Assembly: GCA_964058805.1 (NCBI GenBank)
Contig: CAXKVV010002139.1
Coordinates: forward strand, 1 to 14,741
From: Schoenoplectus triqueter
Lineage: Eukaryota; Streptophyta; Magnoliopsida; Poales; Cyperaceae
Length of the DNA stretch: 14,741 nt
Reading direction: 5' to 3'
In this document: in pieces, positions 1 through 7,860 of the stretch
How positions within the stretch are numbered: the stretch's first letter is position 1
How the letters are laid out: the number at the start of each line of letters is the position of its first letter
The notes under the pieces: model-generated
Database searches by the model: none
Told to the model about the DNA's origin: nothing
Seen by the model: only the letters and a program-made list of their open reading frames with translations
Program-made: the position numbers and the translations under genes

Positions 1-20
1 CTTCGCGAAGAACCATAAAC

Positions 21-59
21 TCTCTCTCTCTATATATATATATAGAGAGAGAGAGAGAG
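21..59. repeat. (TC)n(TA)7(GA)n microsatellite
   Basis: TC repeats (21-30), (TA)7 (31-44) and GA repeats (45-58) together make a palindrome at the left boundary of element A. The same arrangement recurs at 466-491, and partly at 823-865 and 1276-1306. Confidence 0.9.
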
Positions 60-466
60 GTAGACTATTGTGAAAACGTTTGTATTTCAACCGATATGCA
101 AACGGATCAAAAACTATATTTTAAAATCTCAAAAATTTCAATTTATGGTTTCCATTAAATTCTTCATATGAAAACCTTGTGAGATACAAAAAAAATTGGA
201 GTGTTTTGAGTTTTTTAAGCCATTCCTTTGATTTTTTTAAAAAACAGCTCTAAAAATAATCATGAATATTCAATGTTTGTGTTGTTTTTTCATAAATTCA
301 AAAGAGTGACTTAAAGAACTCAAAACACTCCAAATTTTTGTATCCCACAAGGTTTTCATATGAAGAATTTAATGGAAACCATAAATAGATTTTTTTGAGA
401 TTTTAAAATATAATTTTTGATCCGTTTGCATATCGACTGAAATGCAAACATTTTCATAATAGTCTC
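45..466. mobile_element. Hairpin MITE A
   Basis: The arms at about 61-230 and 299-462 are inverted copies, about 165-170 bases each and roughly 90% identical by eye. Both contain AAATTCTTCATATGAAAACC and GGAGTGTTTTGAG. The loop is about 70 bases. Each arm begins with a smaller inverted repeat (GTTTGCATTTC ... ATATGCAAAC). (TA)7 tracts flank it, and the left end begins with a GA run. It has no coding capacity, so it is a non-autonomous foldback element. Confidence 0.85.
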
Positions 467-491
467 TTTCTATATATATATATAGAGAGAG
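466..491. repeat. Junction microsatellite between elements A and B
   Basis: CTTTC, (TA)7 at 471-484, then GAGAGAG. One short tract serves as the right flank of A and the left flank of B. Confidence 0.85.
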
Positions 492-822
492 TTAGGCTAC
501 GGTGCTACGCGTGGCACGGATGACCCGTGTGCTACGGACCGTTTCTCCGTCTTCAAAGTTCAAATTGTCAATCCGATCGGTCAAAATATTTTTCATATGA
601 AAATCTAGTTTGGGACAAAATTTTATGTTTTTTAGAATTTTTTTACTATTTTTAAGATAGTTAGAAAATCACTTGATTTAATTATTATGAGTCATTCAAA
701 AAGAGTGATTTTCTAGCTATCTTAAAAAATAGTAAAAAAAATATAAAATTTGATTCTCAACTAGATTTTCATATGAAAAATATTTTGATCACACGGGTCA
801 TCCGTGTTACGCATAGCCCAAC
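491..822. mobile_element. Hairpin MITE B
   Basis: Inverted arms run from about 491-672 and 703-822. Shared blocks are CACGGATGACCCGTGTG, ATTTTTCATATGAAAATCTAG and TTAGAAAATCAC. The right arm lacks about 50 bases present in the left arm (roughly 531-580). The loop carries ATTATGAGTCATTC. (TA)7 plus GAGAGAG lies on the left and (TA)11 on the right. No coding capacity. Confidence 0.8.

Positions 823-865
<43 letters not shown>
823..865. repeat. Junction microsatellite between elements B and C
   Basis: (TA)11 at 823-844 followed by a GA run to about 865. It separates B from C with no other sequence between them. Confidence 0.9.
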
Positions 866-1275
866 TTTGTCTAGCATACTTTCGTTAGCATTTCAACCCG
901 AAATGCTAACGAGTCAAATTTTAATTTTTCATGCTCGAAAGTTTAATTTAAGTAGCTCAATAAAATCTTTATATCATAATCTTGTGGTATACTAATTTTC
1001 ATCGTGTTTGAAATTAGTTTACTATGCTTAATAATTTTTGAAAGATAGCTTTGAAATAATAGAAAAATAATAAAAATTGTATGCCAAAAAAGTTTACTTT
1101 CTAAAAATCATTAAGTATAGTAAACTAATTCCAAACACGATGAAAATTAGTATACCACAAGATTATGATATAAAGATTTTATTGAGCTATTTAAATTAAA
1201 ATTTTGAGTATGAAAAATTAAAATTTGACTGGTTAGCATTTCGGTTGAAATGCTAACGGAAGCATGCTAGACAAG

Positions 1276-1290
<15 letters not shown>
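845..1290. mobile_element. Hairpin MITE C
   Basis: This is the cleanest of the set. The arms at about 845-1050 and 1097-1290 are near-perfect inverted copies of almost 200 bases, ending in GAGAGAG/CTCTCTC and flanked by (TA)11 and (TA)8. Inside each arm GTTAGCATTTC pairs with GAAATGCTAAC as a smaller hairpin. Further paired blocks are CTTGTGGTATAC and ATTTTCATCGTGTTTG. There is no ORF. The right flank is 21 bases from the VIP2-like splice donor. Confidence 0.85.

Positions 1291-1306
<16 letters not shown>
1276..1306. repeat. (CT)n(TA)8 microsatellite at the right end of element C
   Basis: A CT run to 1290 then (TA)8 at 1291-1306. Only 20 bases lie between the TA tract and the first intron base on the coding strand (1328). 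Confidence 0.9.
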
Positions 1307-1328
1307 GCACATCCACAAAATATATTAC

Positions 1329-3133
1329 CTTGTGGAAGCATACCACTCATGAGTCGGTTTGATCCTTGTACATTAAGGTTGCCATTCCCAGCATTAGCAG
1401 TTAGATTCATTCGAGAAGTGATGCCAGGTACAGTTAGACCACCTGATGTTATTGTTCTTCCCATACCAGCACTGCCAGAACCCACCATATTACCAATGGA
1501 GTTATTCATACGCGGACCCATGTTGCCCAGTACCGTATTTACTGTCAAGCCACCTGGTACACTACTCCTATTACCTCCAGTTACCATGTTGCTAGACATA
1601 CCAGGTATCGATCCACCAATTGTGTTTGACCCGCTGCTGAAAGCAGGGTTAGCACCAATATTCAGGCCCCCCCTATTTGTTACACCAGTATGCCCATGCG
1701 GTATCTGGAAGACAGAATGTTGATAGGAACTATAATGCCTTAATAAAAATTCAGTTTATGTGTCCAAAAACAAATTTTACTGAAATTTGGCAACCAAAAT
1801 ATTAGTTCTTTTCAGAAAACTATTAAATATATTAAGTAAAGGATATGTACTTTATTAATGTAAATGGTTTATAAAATCATCACATGAAATTACAAAATGA
1901 AGAAAGATGTTTTTATGAAAATAGATTGTCAGTGTTAACTAGCCGTCACTTGACATTCAGCACATCAGAATCCAATGTATTTCTTTTGGTAGGATTCCAA
2001 AATAACAGAAAAAGGAAGTGGTAAAGGTTGGTTGTTGACCTGAGACATTGCGACAGGAAGATTGTTTGAAGTGAATCGGCCAGTAGAAATGTTTCCACCC
2101 GGTTGTTGAAGACCCGAGGATGCTATACCACTCATTGCGGCATTTCTTGGTGTCATTGATCCAGCCATATTTGGAAGGTTGAAATTTCCATGGATATTAT
2201 GCAGACCTTGCATATTTCAAAATAAATATAAGACTGGTCAAATAAAGTGCCAACATTTAATATCTAATAAAAAATTATATGTATTTATTTTTAATTGTGT
2301 GCCAATGCTTGTTTGAATCTCTGGATCCGCCATTGTGGACATGCATAATACAGCTTCCTCAAAAAAAATTGAAACAATTTATAAACAATCTTTATAGTCG
2401 AGTAAAAGCACAGAGTTGTTGGGAACACCATTCATCAGAACAGATAGACAAAACTATAAATTAACACAGAAGGTACCCAACTAGCTCCTTCATAAACAGT
2501 TGCACCACACCAATGCATGGCCTCCTAAGGGGTGTTCCTGTAAATTTTGTAGACAAAGAAAGTTGTCCTTCTTACCAGAGTGATGGAAGCTAGGAACATT
2601 TGCAGCCTGTGCTGAAAAAGAAGAAGTGTATGGCCTTCCTGTTGAATCAGGAATATTGGAAGTGGCTCCGTTAAGGTTTGTCTACATAACCAGCTTCATG
2701 TTAGCTTTTTATGGTCAGAGAGGATAGACATACCAAATCAGCATCACGCATGTCACAAGCTCAAAGAAGAAATTCTCTCAAAGATTATAAAATTTTAGAC
2801 TAAATTATGAAACATATTGATTATATAATTATTTTCTACATTAAAGTAAATTTTAAATGCCCCAAGCTTGACGCTGGATTCATGAACAAAGTTCAACTTG
2901 TACTTAAGCTTGTTCAGTTGAAATGAATATTATAATTATATATGTGATGGAAACTAGTTTAAACCTTTACCAACTAGAATTAACATCATGTGTAATAATC
3001 CCTCTTTTCTATCTACATTTCACTTTAATAGCCAAAAGAGAAGAGAGATACACATGAAAATGACAAATATTCATACTACTTAATGATAATATTGGCTGAG
3101 AAGTAAGAATAGTACATTGAGAAGCCCTGACAT
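1329..3133 (-). CDS. VIP2: CCR4-NOT subunit NOT2 / VIP2-like protein, N-terminal part (partial at the left edge)
   Basis: Coding segments are 3133-3116, 2681-2576, 2206-2040 and 1704-1329. They join in phase 0, 1 and 0 and end in phase 1 at a donor (1328-1327), giving 222 residues before the gene leaves the window. The protein starts MSGLLNTNLNGATSNIPD and continues with HNIHGNFN (44-51) and GRFTSNNLP (82-90). A long Gly/Asn/Ser/Met-rich stretch follows, including NRGGLNIG, IPGITSRMNL and LMSGMLPQ. This matches the disordered N-terminus of plant VIP2/NOT2, which is known as a scaffold of the CCR4-NOT deadenylase complex; Arabidopsis VIP2 is also linked to Agrobacterium VirE2 interaction. The conserved NOT2/3/5 domain lies beyond the edge and is not seen. 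The first coding exon has only six codons; I chose its ATG because it reproduces the family start and splices in frame. Compared with the Arabidopsis protein (recalled), a few residues are missing at two exon junctions. No stop or frameshift was found. Confidence 0.85.
1705..2039 (-). other. Intron 4 of the VIP2-like gene
   Basis: A 335-base intron from GTCAACAACC to a CTGTCTTCCAG acceptor. Reading through the donor stays open for about 25 codons. No repeat was seen. Confidence 0.6.
2207..2575 (-). other. Intron 3 of the VIP2-like gene
   Basis: A 369-base intron from GTAAGAAGG to an ATGCAAG acceptor with a weak pyrimidine tract. No internal gene or repeat was recognised. Confidence 0.6.
2682..3115 (-). 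other. Intron 2 of the VIP2-like gene
   Basis: This 434-base AT-rich intron runs from a GTACTA donor to a TATGTAG acceptor. A GATTTG|GTATGT site near 2734 resembles a donor but is not needed. I see no gene or repeat. Confidence 0.6.
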
Positions 3134-3165
3134 ATTGTAGACGACAAAGAAATCTTAACCAGTAA

Positions 3166-3204
3166 TTAACAATCGCAAACACAAAATCTCCAACAAGAAT
3201 GCAT
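3166..3204 (-). other. Upstream ORF in the VIP2-like leader (12 codons)
   Basis: In the second exon (3225-3116), 33 bases before the main start codon, a short ORF reads MHSCWRFCVCDC followed by TAA. It would be present in the spliced leader if the acceptor at 3227-3226 is used. Upstream ORFs often reduce main-frame translation; whether this one is translated is unknown. Four of its twelve residues are cysteine. Confidence 0.4.
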
Positions 3205-3225
3205 GCCTTCTTTATTCTTCTTAAT

Positions 3226-3834
3226 CTGAAAAAAAAATGAAAATAAGGGTAAATGAACACATTCAGAGTTGTAATATTACTGAAATAGTGAAGTACAGCA
3301 CAAAATGACTCCAAATTGAATTCCATTTGTTAAATACTTCAATGATAAGAATTACAATTCAACCTTAAACTGCTTTATGCAATGACGCACACAAATCTAG
3401 TTCTTCCACAGTATATATTATTTTCAGTGAATATTCAGATTCCTCATCACCCGCATAACTTGCCACGTAAGCAACCAATTTGCATGGAAAAAAATACAGC
3501 GGTACATATGAATATGACCCTAACTCAGTTACACAGAATGGCAGGTTCAGGTCAATAGGAAAGAAAATCAGAAGTATTTACTAATATAAAAAGTACAGAG
3601 CTGTGTACTGCTTGGGACTACAGATATAGCTTGACAGGTGGAGAAACTAAGCTCGAACAATGGCGATTATCACTTAGAAGTGCCAGACAACTACGATCTA
3701 AAGACTAGCATGGATAAGGGTGTCCAAAATTCTGATTGATGAATAGATCTTTTTGGATCGAACCCTAGCTTGCTACGAACAAAACCTCGGAGTGGATAGA
3801 CAACGATGGGGAGAGAAGAAGCAGAGAAAGAGAC
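3226..3834 (-). other. Leader intron of the VIP2-like gene
   Basis: This 609-base intron holds no ORF with recognisable similarity and no obvious repeat. It ends in a strong pyrimidine tract and CAG. Long introns in 5' leaders are common in constitutively expressed plant genes. Confidence 0.45.
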
Positions 3835-3950
3835 CTGATAGAATCGGTGCTCTAATCCGAGTGAGGTCGCTATCGAATCGAGTGCGGGGAGAGACGCTAG
3901 TGGTTTCGTCAGTTCGAGGGCCGATGAGGAGAGGGGAGGAAGGGTACAAA
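3835..3950 (-). other. VIP2: Predicted non-coding first exon of the VIP2-like gene
   Basis: Downstream of a TATA box the minus strand is CT-rich and reads CCTTCCTCCCCTCTCCTC, like a plant leader. A CAG|GTCTCT donor lies at 3835/3834, and a strong acceptor (pyrimidine tract then CAG) at 3227-3226 begins the exon carrying the start codon. This gives a leader intron of 609 bases (3834-3226). The 5' end is inferred from TATA spacing, so both ends are approximate. Confidence 0.5.
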
Positions 3951-3976
3951 CGGAGAAAAAAGTGGGGAGAAGAAAT

Positions 3977-3985
3977 GTTTATATA
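3977..3985 (-). promoter_or_regulatory. TATA box of the VIP2-like gene
   Basis: On the minus strand the sequence is TATATAAAC, a good plant TATA box, about 850 bases upstream of the start codon and followed by the CT-rich leader. A start site about 30 bases downstream, near 3950, is inferred. Confidence 0.55.
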
Positions 3986-4000
3986 ATTAGGGCTGTTAAT

Positions 4001-4605
4001 TTTTTTTTCTGTAGGGGCCTTTTTGCCCTCTTTTTTGTTTTTCTAATTTTCCTTTTGGATGACTCCGAGGTAGACGACTCAACCATTTTGTCTCTCTGCT
4101 TCCAGCCTTCCACATTCAGGGGTGTCTAAATGTAGTAAATTAAAATATGCCTCGTTTATTTTACACAAAAGTAATAGAATTTATGAAGAAAACCCAAGCA
4201 ATGTGAAACATTTTTTAATGGATCAGTTTAACTTGTGTCAATGCTGTTGTTAGTTTATTCCTGGGGAGCAAGTAATTTAAAATTCTCACACGCTTCGTGA
4301 TATAACTGATTCAAAACTTGATATGCTCGCATGCACAAATACAGAATTTTAAAATTATATTATCTCGATTTGAATCACTAAATAAAAAATACACACATTA
4401 TATGTATCTATTTCTATGTTAGAAACATGCAAACTCTATTTTTTTTTGGTTTAATTAGAGGTAGGGGTGGGGTCAAATTTTCGTATAGGGAACCGAAATG
4501 CAAATTACGTTATTATAGCATTATAATTGATAAATTAGAGGGACAATACATCTCATAAAATAAAAATATATAATAAAATTTAACCCCTACATATAATTTT
4601 CATGC
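4001..4605. other. Intergenic, upstream of the VIP2-like gene
   Basis: AT-rich sequence with no credible ORF. It includes the distal promoter of the VIP2-like gene. A G-rich stretch, GGTAGGGGTGGGGTC, at about 4461-4475 is weakly complementary to the C-rich stretch near 4620-4643; I could not make this into a defined element. Confidence 0.4.
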
Positions 4606-4797
4606 GATTAGGGGGGTCGGGTACCCCAACCCTCCCCCCCCCCATCTTTATCTTTTTATATTTTAAGCACCTTATGTCAACTAATATATAGTTAAATACT
4701 AATTAGTTTAGTTTATATGTAAGCTTAAATCTTTAATTAATATTAAATTATAAAATTAATTTAAAAATATATAATTAAATGGATGGAGTCGGATCGA
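4606..4797. mobile_element. Decayed relative of the hAT MITE at 8990-9366
   Basis: TATTTTAAGCA (about 4669) and the stretch 4699-4797 (TAATTAGT, TAAGCTT, TTAATTAATATTAAAT, AAAATTAATTTAAAAA, ATATAATTAA, GAGTCGGATCGA) follow the same order as 9150-9270 with scattered changes. The C/G-rich start (GGGTCGGGTACCCCAACCC) sits where the intact copy has its GACCCG-rich part. No termini or target duplication can be seen. It includes a C10 run at 4634-4643. Confidence 0.5.
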
Positions 4798-5345
4798 TGC
4801 ATACTCAACATGAACCAAGAGGCTGAGACATCAAAAAAATTCTGATTTATACTCTGTCAATTTATTATCATATTATTTCATATGAGATCAGGTTGGGGGC
4901 AATATTTGATATTCATGAATTCAATGAAGCAAGATGGACATTATTTAATATTGGTTGTTGCACTAAATAATTTCTTTTAATTTGTTATTGTGTAAAATAT
5001 TAAATTTAAATTTTATAAGTTTCTTTGAAATTTTTTTAGGATGCTAAGAAGGCTTAAACAATGATCAAGATAGATGTTGGAAGCAACTGAAAGAAATCTT
5101 GAAAGACTTAATATCATAATTTGTAAGATTTGATTCTTTAACTTAAAGTTTTTGTGTTAAAATAGCAAGAAAATAGTTTTTTATGCATTAAAACGTTATA
5201 ACGGTTCACCTCTTCTACTCAAAAATTTTCTAAGATAAAAAGTTACATATTTTTGATAGAGATTATCATTATTTAATGATTGAGAACTATTGAATGACTT
5301 GAGTTGTTACAATGGTTCACCGAAACTTTATAATGATTATGTAGT
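4798..5345. other. Intergenic AT-rich stretch
   Basis: No credible ORF or RNA gene. TTGGTTGTTGCACTAAATAA near 4952 recurs near 5452, so this stretch shares sequence with the direct-repeat block to its right. Confidence 0.4.
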
Positions 5346-5348
5346 AAT

Positions 5349-5458
5349 GCAAACTTATCATAGCTCAAGAAACTTTATAATGATTCTTGGTTGTTCAATA
5401 TTGGTTGCAAACTTATGAGAGCTCAAGAAACTTATCCTGTCTTATTCAATATTGGTTG
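5349..5458. repeat. Imperfect direct repeat, period 51-58 bases
   Basis: GCAAACTTAT followed by AGCTCAAGAAACTT occurs at 5349-5376 and 5407-5434. TTCAATATTGGTTG occurs at about 5394 and 5445. The block ends next to a second copy of TTGGTTGTTGCACTAAATAA. This looks like local tandem duplication with later indels. No coding sense. Confidence 0.6.
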
Positions 5459-5578
5459 TTGCACTAAATAATGATTCTTTATTTGGTTTTTATCTCATAT
5501 TTTGTTAGATTTGTGTAAATGAGCCAAATTCATAATTATAAGACCTTTTGTCATATTTATATTGGTGCTTCGTTTATG

Positions 5579-5696
5579 GAGTGACCCACGAGGGTTGCCT
5601 CCCGACCCTGCGAGGGTCACCCCTCCCTCCCCCCCCCCCCCTCCTCGATCGGGAGACTCTCACAGGGTCGGGCGGCTTTCGTGGGGACCCTGGAGT
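5579..5696. repeat. GC-rich imperfect inverted repeat with a C13 run
   Basis: The left arm (ACCCACGAGGG, CCCGACCCTGCGAGGGTC) pairs with the right arm (GACTCTCACAGGGTCGGG, CGTGGGGACC). The centre holds a C13 run (5629-5641) and CTCCTCGATCGGGAG, itself partly self-complementary. It stands out sharply from its AT-rich surroundings. Proline-rich reading frames here are an effect of composition, not genes. It may be a transposon remnant. Confidence 0.55.
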
Positions 5697-5699
5697 CAT

Positions 5700-6830
5700 A
5701 GACATTATATACCGAACTCCATTAAAATCAGGTGTTCTTACTTCTACCACTTTACTTAGCATTTTTGTGAAATCTTTCAATAAATAATTAATTTGTTATA
5801 TTCTCTTAATTAATCGATTTTATAGTTTATGATTGTTGAGAATTATATCAAGTCATATTCGCTCTCTATTTTTTATATCGTTCTTGACAACCTAATCTTT
5901 AAATTTTATATTTGTATTGTAGTTCACTATTTCTTGCATATGTTTTTATTCGTATCTTTAATTCTTATGAATAATATTTACCCCTACCAACGGATTGCCC
6001 ATTTACGTTAACTATTTCTTAAGTTTTTTTTTAACTACCACGTAACTCTCTTTTTTATAACCGGTTCATCAATGAATAATGATCAGACTAACAAGATGGA
6101 CATTTAAAGTGAACCACACATGTTTACTAGGTCAGATGGAGTTTGTCATTTCTCACGTCTAACTTGAAATATTAAATGTATAACCTTCAAAATTAATTCC
6201 AACGGATATTCACTACTCAAATTGTTTTACCCCTGACAACGAACAATTAATTAAGAAAATACCATATTTCGAGATACGCACGAGCAAATATACACATTTA
6301 GAAACTATAACTAATATAGTGTACGAGAATGTTTCATTAAAAATATCGCGGGCTTAGACAGAAAACAAAAAAAAAATATTTAAGAAAATACTGATCAATT
6401 ATTGTACCGAGGTCGTGACCGTCTGTCGTTACAAGTGACGAATAAGTTATCAACTAATTCAGAATTTCTATATTTTTTTTTCTTTTGCGTGAATGAGAGT
6501 ACAAAAACAATATTAGAATACTTCTTTCCTCATTTATATGATCTCGTGTGATAGCTTGGTAAAAAATGTTGAAAATACCTGTCGACCTGTGAGAACTATA
6601 AATAGGGACAATACTTACAAAACCTTGTTCAGAAAAATATTTATGTCGAAAATCATGTAAATTTAGAGAAAGTTCGAAAGACACCTCAGGACTCGCTAAA
6701 TTGGATCTCTCTCATTTTGTAACTTAGGGACTATATAAGATAAATGATGGATCCGACGGTTTTTCATTTAGTGGTAGTGCCCCACGGCTAAATGACACTA
6801 TTTTGGCCGTTTATCCGATTCGTATTGTAC
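5700..6830. other. Intergenic AT-rich stretch without recognisable features
   Basis: Short reading frames at 5829-6011 and 6454-6684 have low-complexity translations, no start context and no neighbours. I see no RNA gene, retrotransposon domain or terminal repeat. Confidence 0.4.
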
Positions 6831-6876
6831 TCGATAGGGCGGATGTGGGTAAGATTTTATTTTTGTTAGGTCATCA

Positions 6877-6965
6877 GATATGGATATGGATAAAAAAAAT
6901 TTCGTTAACTTATTGGATATGGATATGGATAAGGGTAAGAGATTTTCGTTATCCGTTATCCATTG
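6877..6965. repeat. ATGGATATGGATA direct repeats and a related palindrome
   Basis: GATATGGATATGGATA occurs near 6880 and again near 6921, each followed within about 30 bases by TTTCGTTA. TTATCCATTGGATAA, a near-palindrome, closes the block. This is simple-sequence-derived DNA, perhaps a decayed transposon end. Confidence 0.5.
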
Positions 6966-7047
6966 GATAAATTATATAAATATATATAGTTAAATATATA
7001 TAAGATAATTATTTTATATTTTTAACATATATATATATATATATATA

Positions 7048-7467
7048 GAGTTAGAGTAAAGATACTGTGAGTTTAAGCTCACGGAGGTCTTCTGTGAGCT
7101 TAACTCAAAAAGTATATCAAATCATCTCTAAAGTTTAATTTATCATCCTCATTCAATTCTTTATATGAAAATCTTGTGGGATACAAAAATTTGGAGTGTT
7201 TTGAGCTTCTTAAGTCACTGTTAATTTTTTAAAATGATGTTCAAGCATTGAATATATTATTATTATTTTTAGAGTTGATTTTCAAAAATTAAAAAAAAAA
7301 TGACTTAAAAAATTCAAAACACTCCAAATTTTTGCATTTCATAAGATTTTAATATAAAAAAAATTTAATGAGCATAATAAATTAAAATTTGAAGATGATT
7401 TGATATATTTTTTGAGTTAAGCTCACGGAAGACCTCCGTGAGCTTAAGCTCACGGTATCTTTACTCA
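7048..7467. mobile_element. Hairpin MITE D
   Basis: Inverted arms of roughly 180 bases start with GAGTAAAGATACYGTGAG and contain AAGCTCACGGAGGTCTTC and CTTAACTCAAAAA. (TA)10 (7028-7047) borders the left end and AT-rich sequence the right. Each arm carries nested self-complementary blocks (GTGAGCTTAAGCTCAC in the right arm). Inner sequence CTTTATATGAAAATCTTGTG and TTTGGAGTGTTTTGAG is shared with element A. No ORF. Confidence 0.85.
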
Positions 7468-7661
7468 TATAATTAAATTATATAAATATATATATAGTAA
7501 TTAGCATATATTTTTTATGACAATTGACATAAAAAAATTATATGATTTTTATTATATCTAAAATATTAATTATTATTGCACCTTGATTAATATATTTATT
7601 TAATGCTATATTATTTATCTAAAATATATACTTTTTTTATTAAATTTTCTATTGAGTTGGG
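7468..7661. other. AT-rich spacer right of element D
   Basis: AAATTATATAAATATATATA near 7474 also occurs left of element D, near 6969, so the two sides of the insertion look similar. The sequence is low in complexity, so this may be chance. Nothing else was seen. Confidence 0.35.
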
Positions 7662-7668
7662 TTATGCT

Positions 7669-7821
7669 CACTGGCGGAATCAGAAACGATCGATAGGGGG
7701 TGTCCGGTTCAAATAAATAGAATGTTCGGGACAATTTTTTTTCCCAGTACGATCTTCATTTTTTAGTGAATCGAGGGGGTGTATGAGCACCAGCTGGTGC
7801 CTATCTTGATTTCGTCCCTGA
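7669..7821. mobile_element. Small 153-bp non-autonomous DNA element
   Basis: It is bounded by direct repeats TTATGCT (7662-7668 and 7822-7828), with one extra mismatched base giving 8. It begins CACTGGCGGAATCAG and ends GATTTCGTCCCTGA, which are weak inverted counterparts resembling the CAGTGGCGGA-type termini common in plant DNA transposons. A perfect 14-bp palindrome, GCACCAGCTGGTGC, lies at 7787-7800. Confidence 0.5.
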
Positions 7822-7860
7822 TTATGCTGTTGTATATAGTATCGATACTTTCATACTATA

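Larger units (their letters stand above)
1..1328 (-). other. Intron 5 of the VIP2-like gene (open at the left edge), filled with hairpin elements
   Basis: The donor GTAATA starts at 1328, and no further coding exon can be found down to base 1. Only about 20 bases next to the donor and 20 bases at the left edge lie outside the three hairpin elements and their microsatellite tracts. The edge begins with a 10-bp palindrome, CTTCGCGAAG (1-10). Confidence 0.75.

Noticed and set aside
45..466. MicroRNA precursor reading of the long stems
   Set aside because: The stems are far longer and more perfect than usual plant miRNA precursors and look like MITEs; small-RNA production is possible but cannot be called from sequence.
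1..1310. Possible CRISPR-like or satellite array, given the regular repeats
   Set aside because: The repeats are inverted arms of three separate elements in a plant intron, with no unit-spacer pattern.
1349..1723. Plus-strand ORF of 124 codons, proline/leucine-rich
   Set aside because: It is the antisense shadow of VIP2-like exon 5, whose minus-strand frame matches the family and splices correctly.
2690..2765. Alternative first coding exon reading MRDADL before a GTATGT donor near 2734
   Set aside because: It would leave an intron of only about 50 bases, short for plants, and does not resemble the family N-terminus, whereas the MSGLLN exon does.
3753..3986. Plus-strand ORF of 77 codons, arginine-rich
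   Set aside because: It lies opposite the predicted VIP2-like leader and TATA box; its composition reflects the purine-rich complement of a CT-rich leader.
4440..4660. Possible LTR or larger transposon bounded by G-rich and C-rich stretches
   Set aside because: No matching direct repeats, primer-binding site or coding domains; only weak complementarity.
5548..5787. Overlapping proline/arginine-rich ORFs on both strands
   Set aside because: Open frames on both strands come from the GC-rich palindrome and C13 run; no start context, homology or splice sites support coding.
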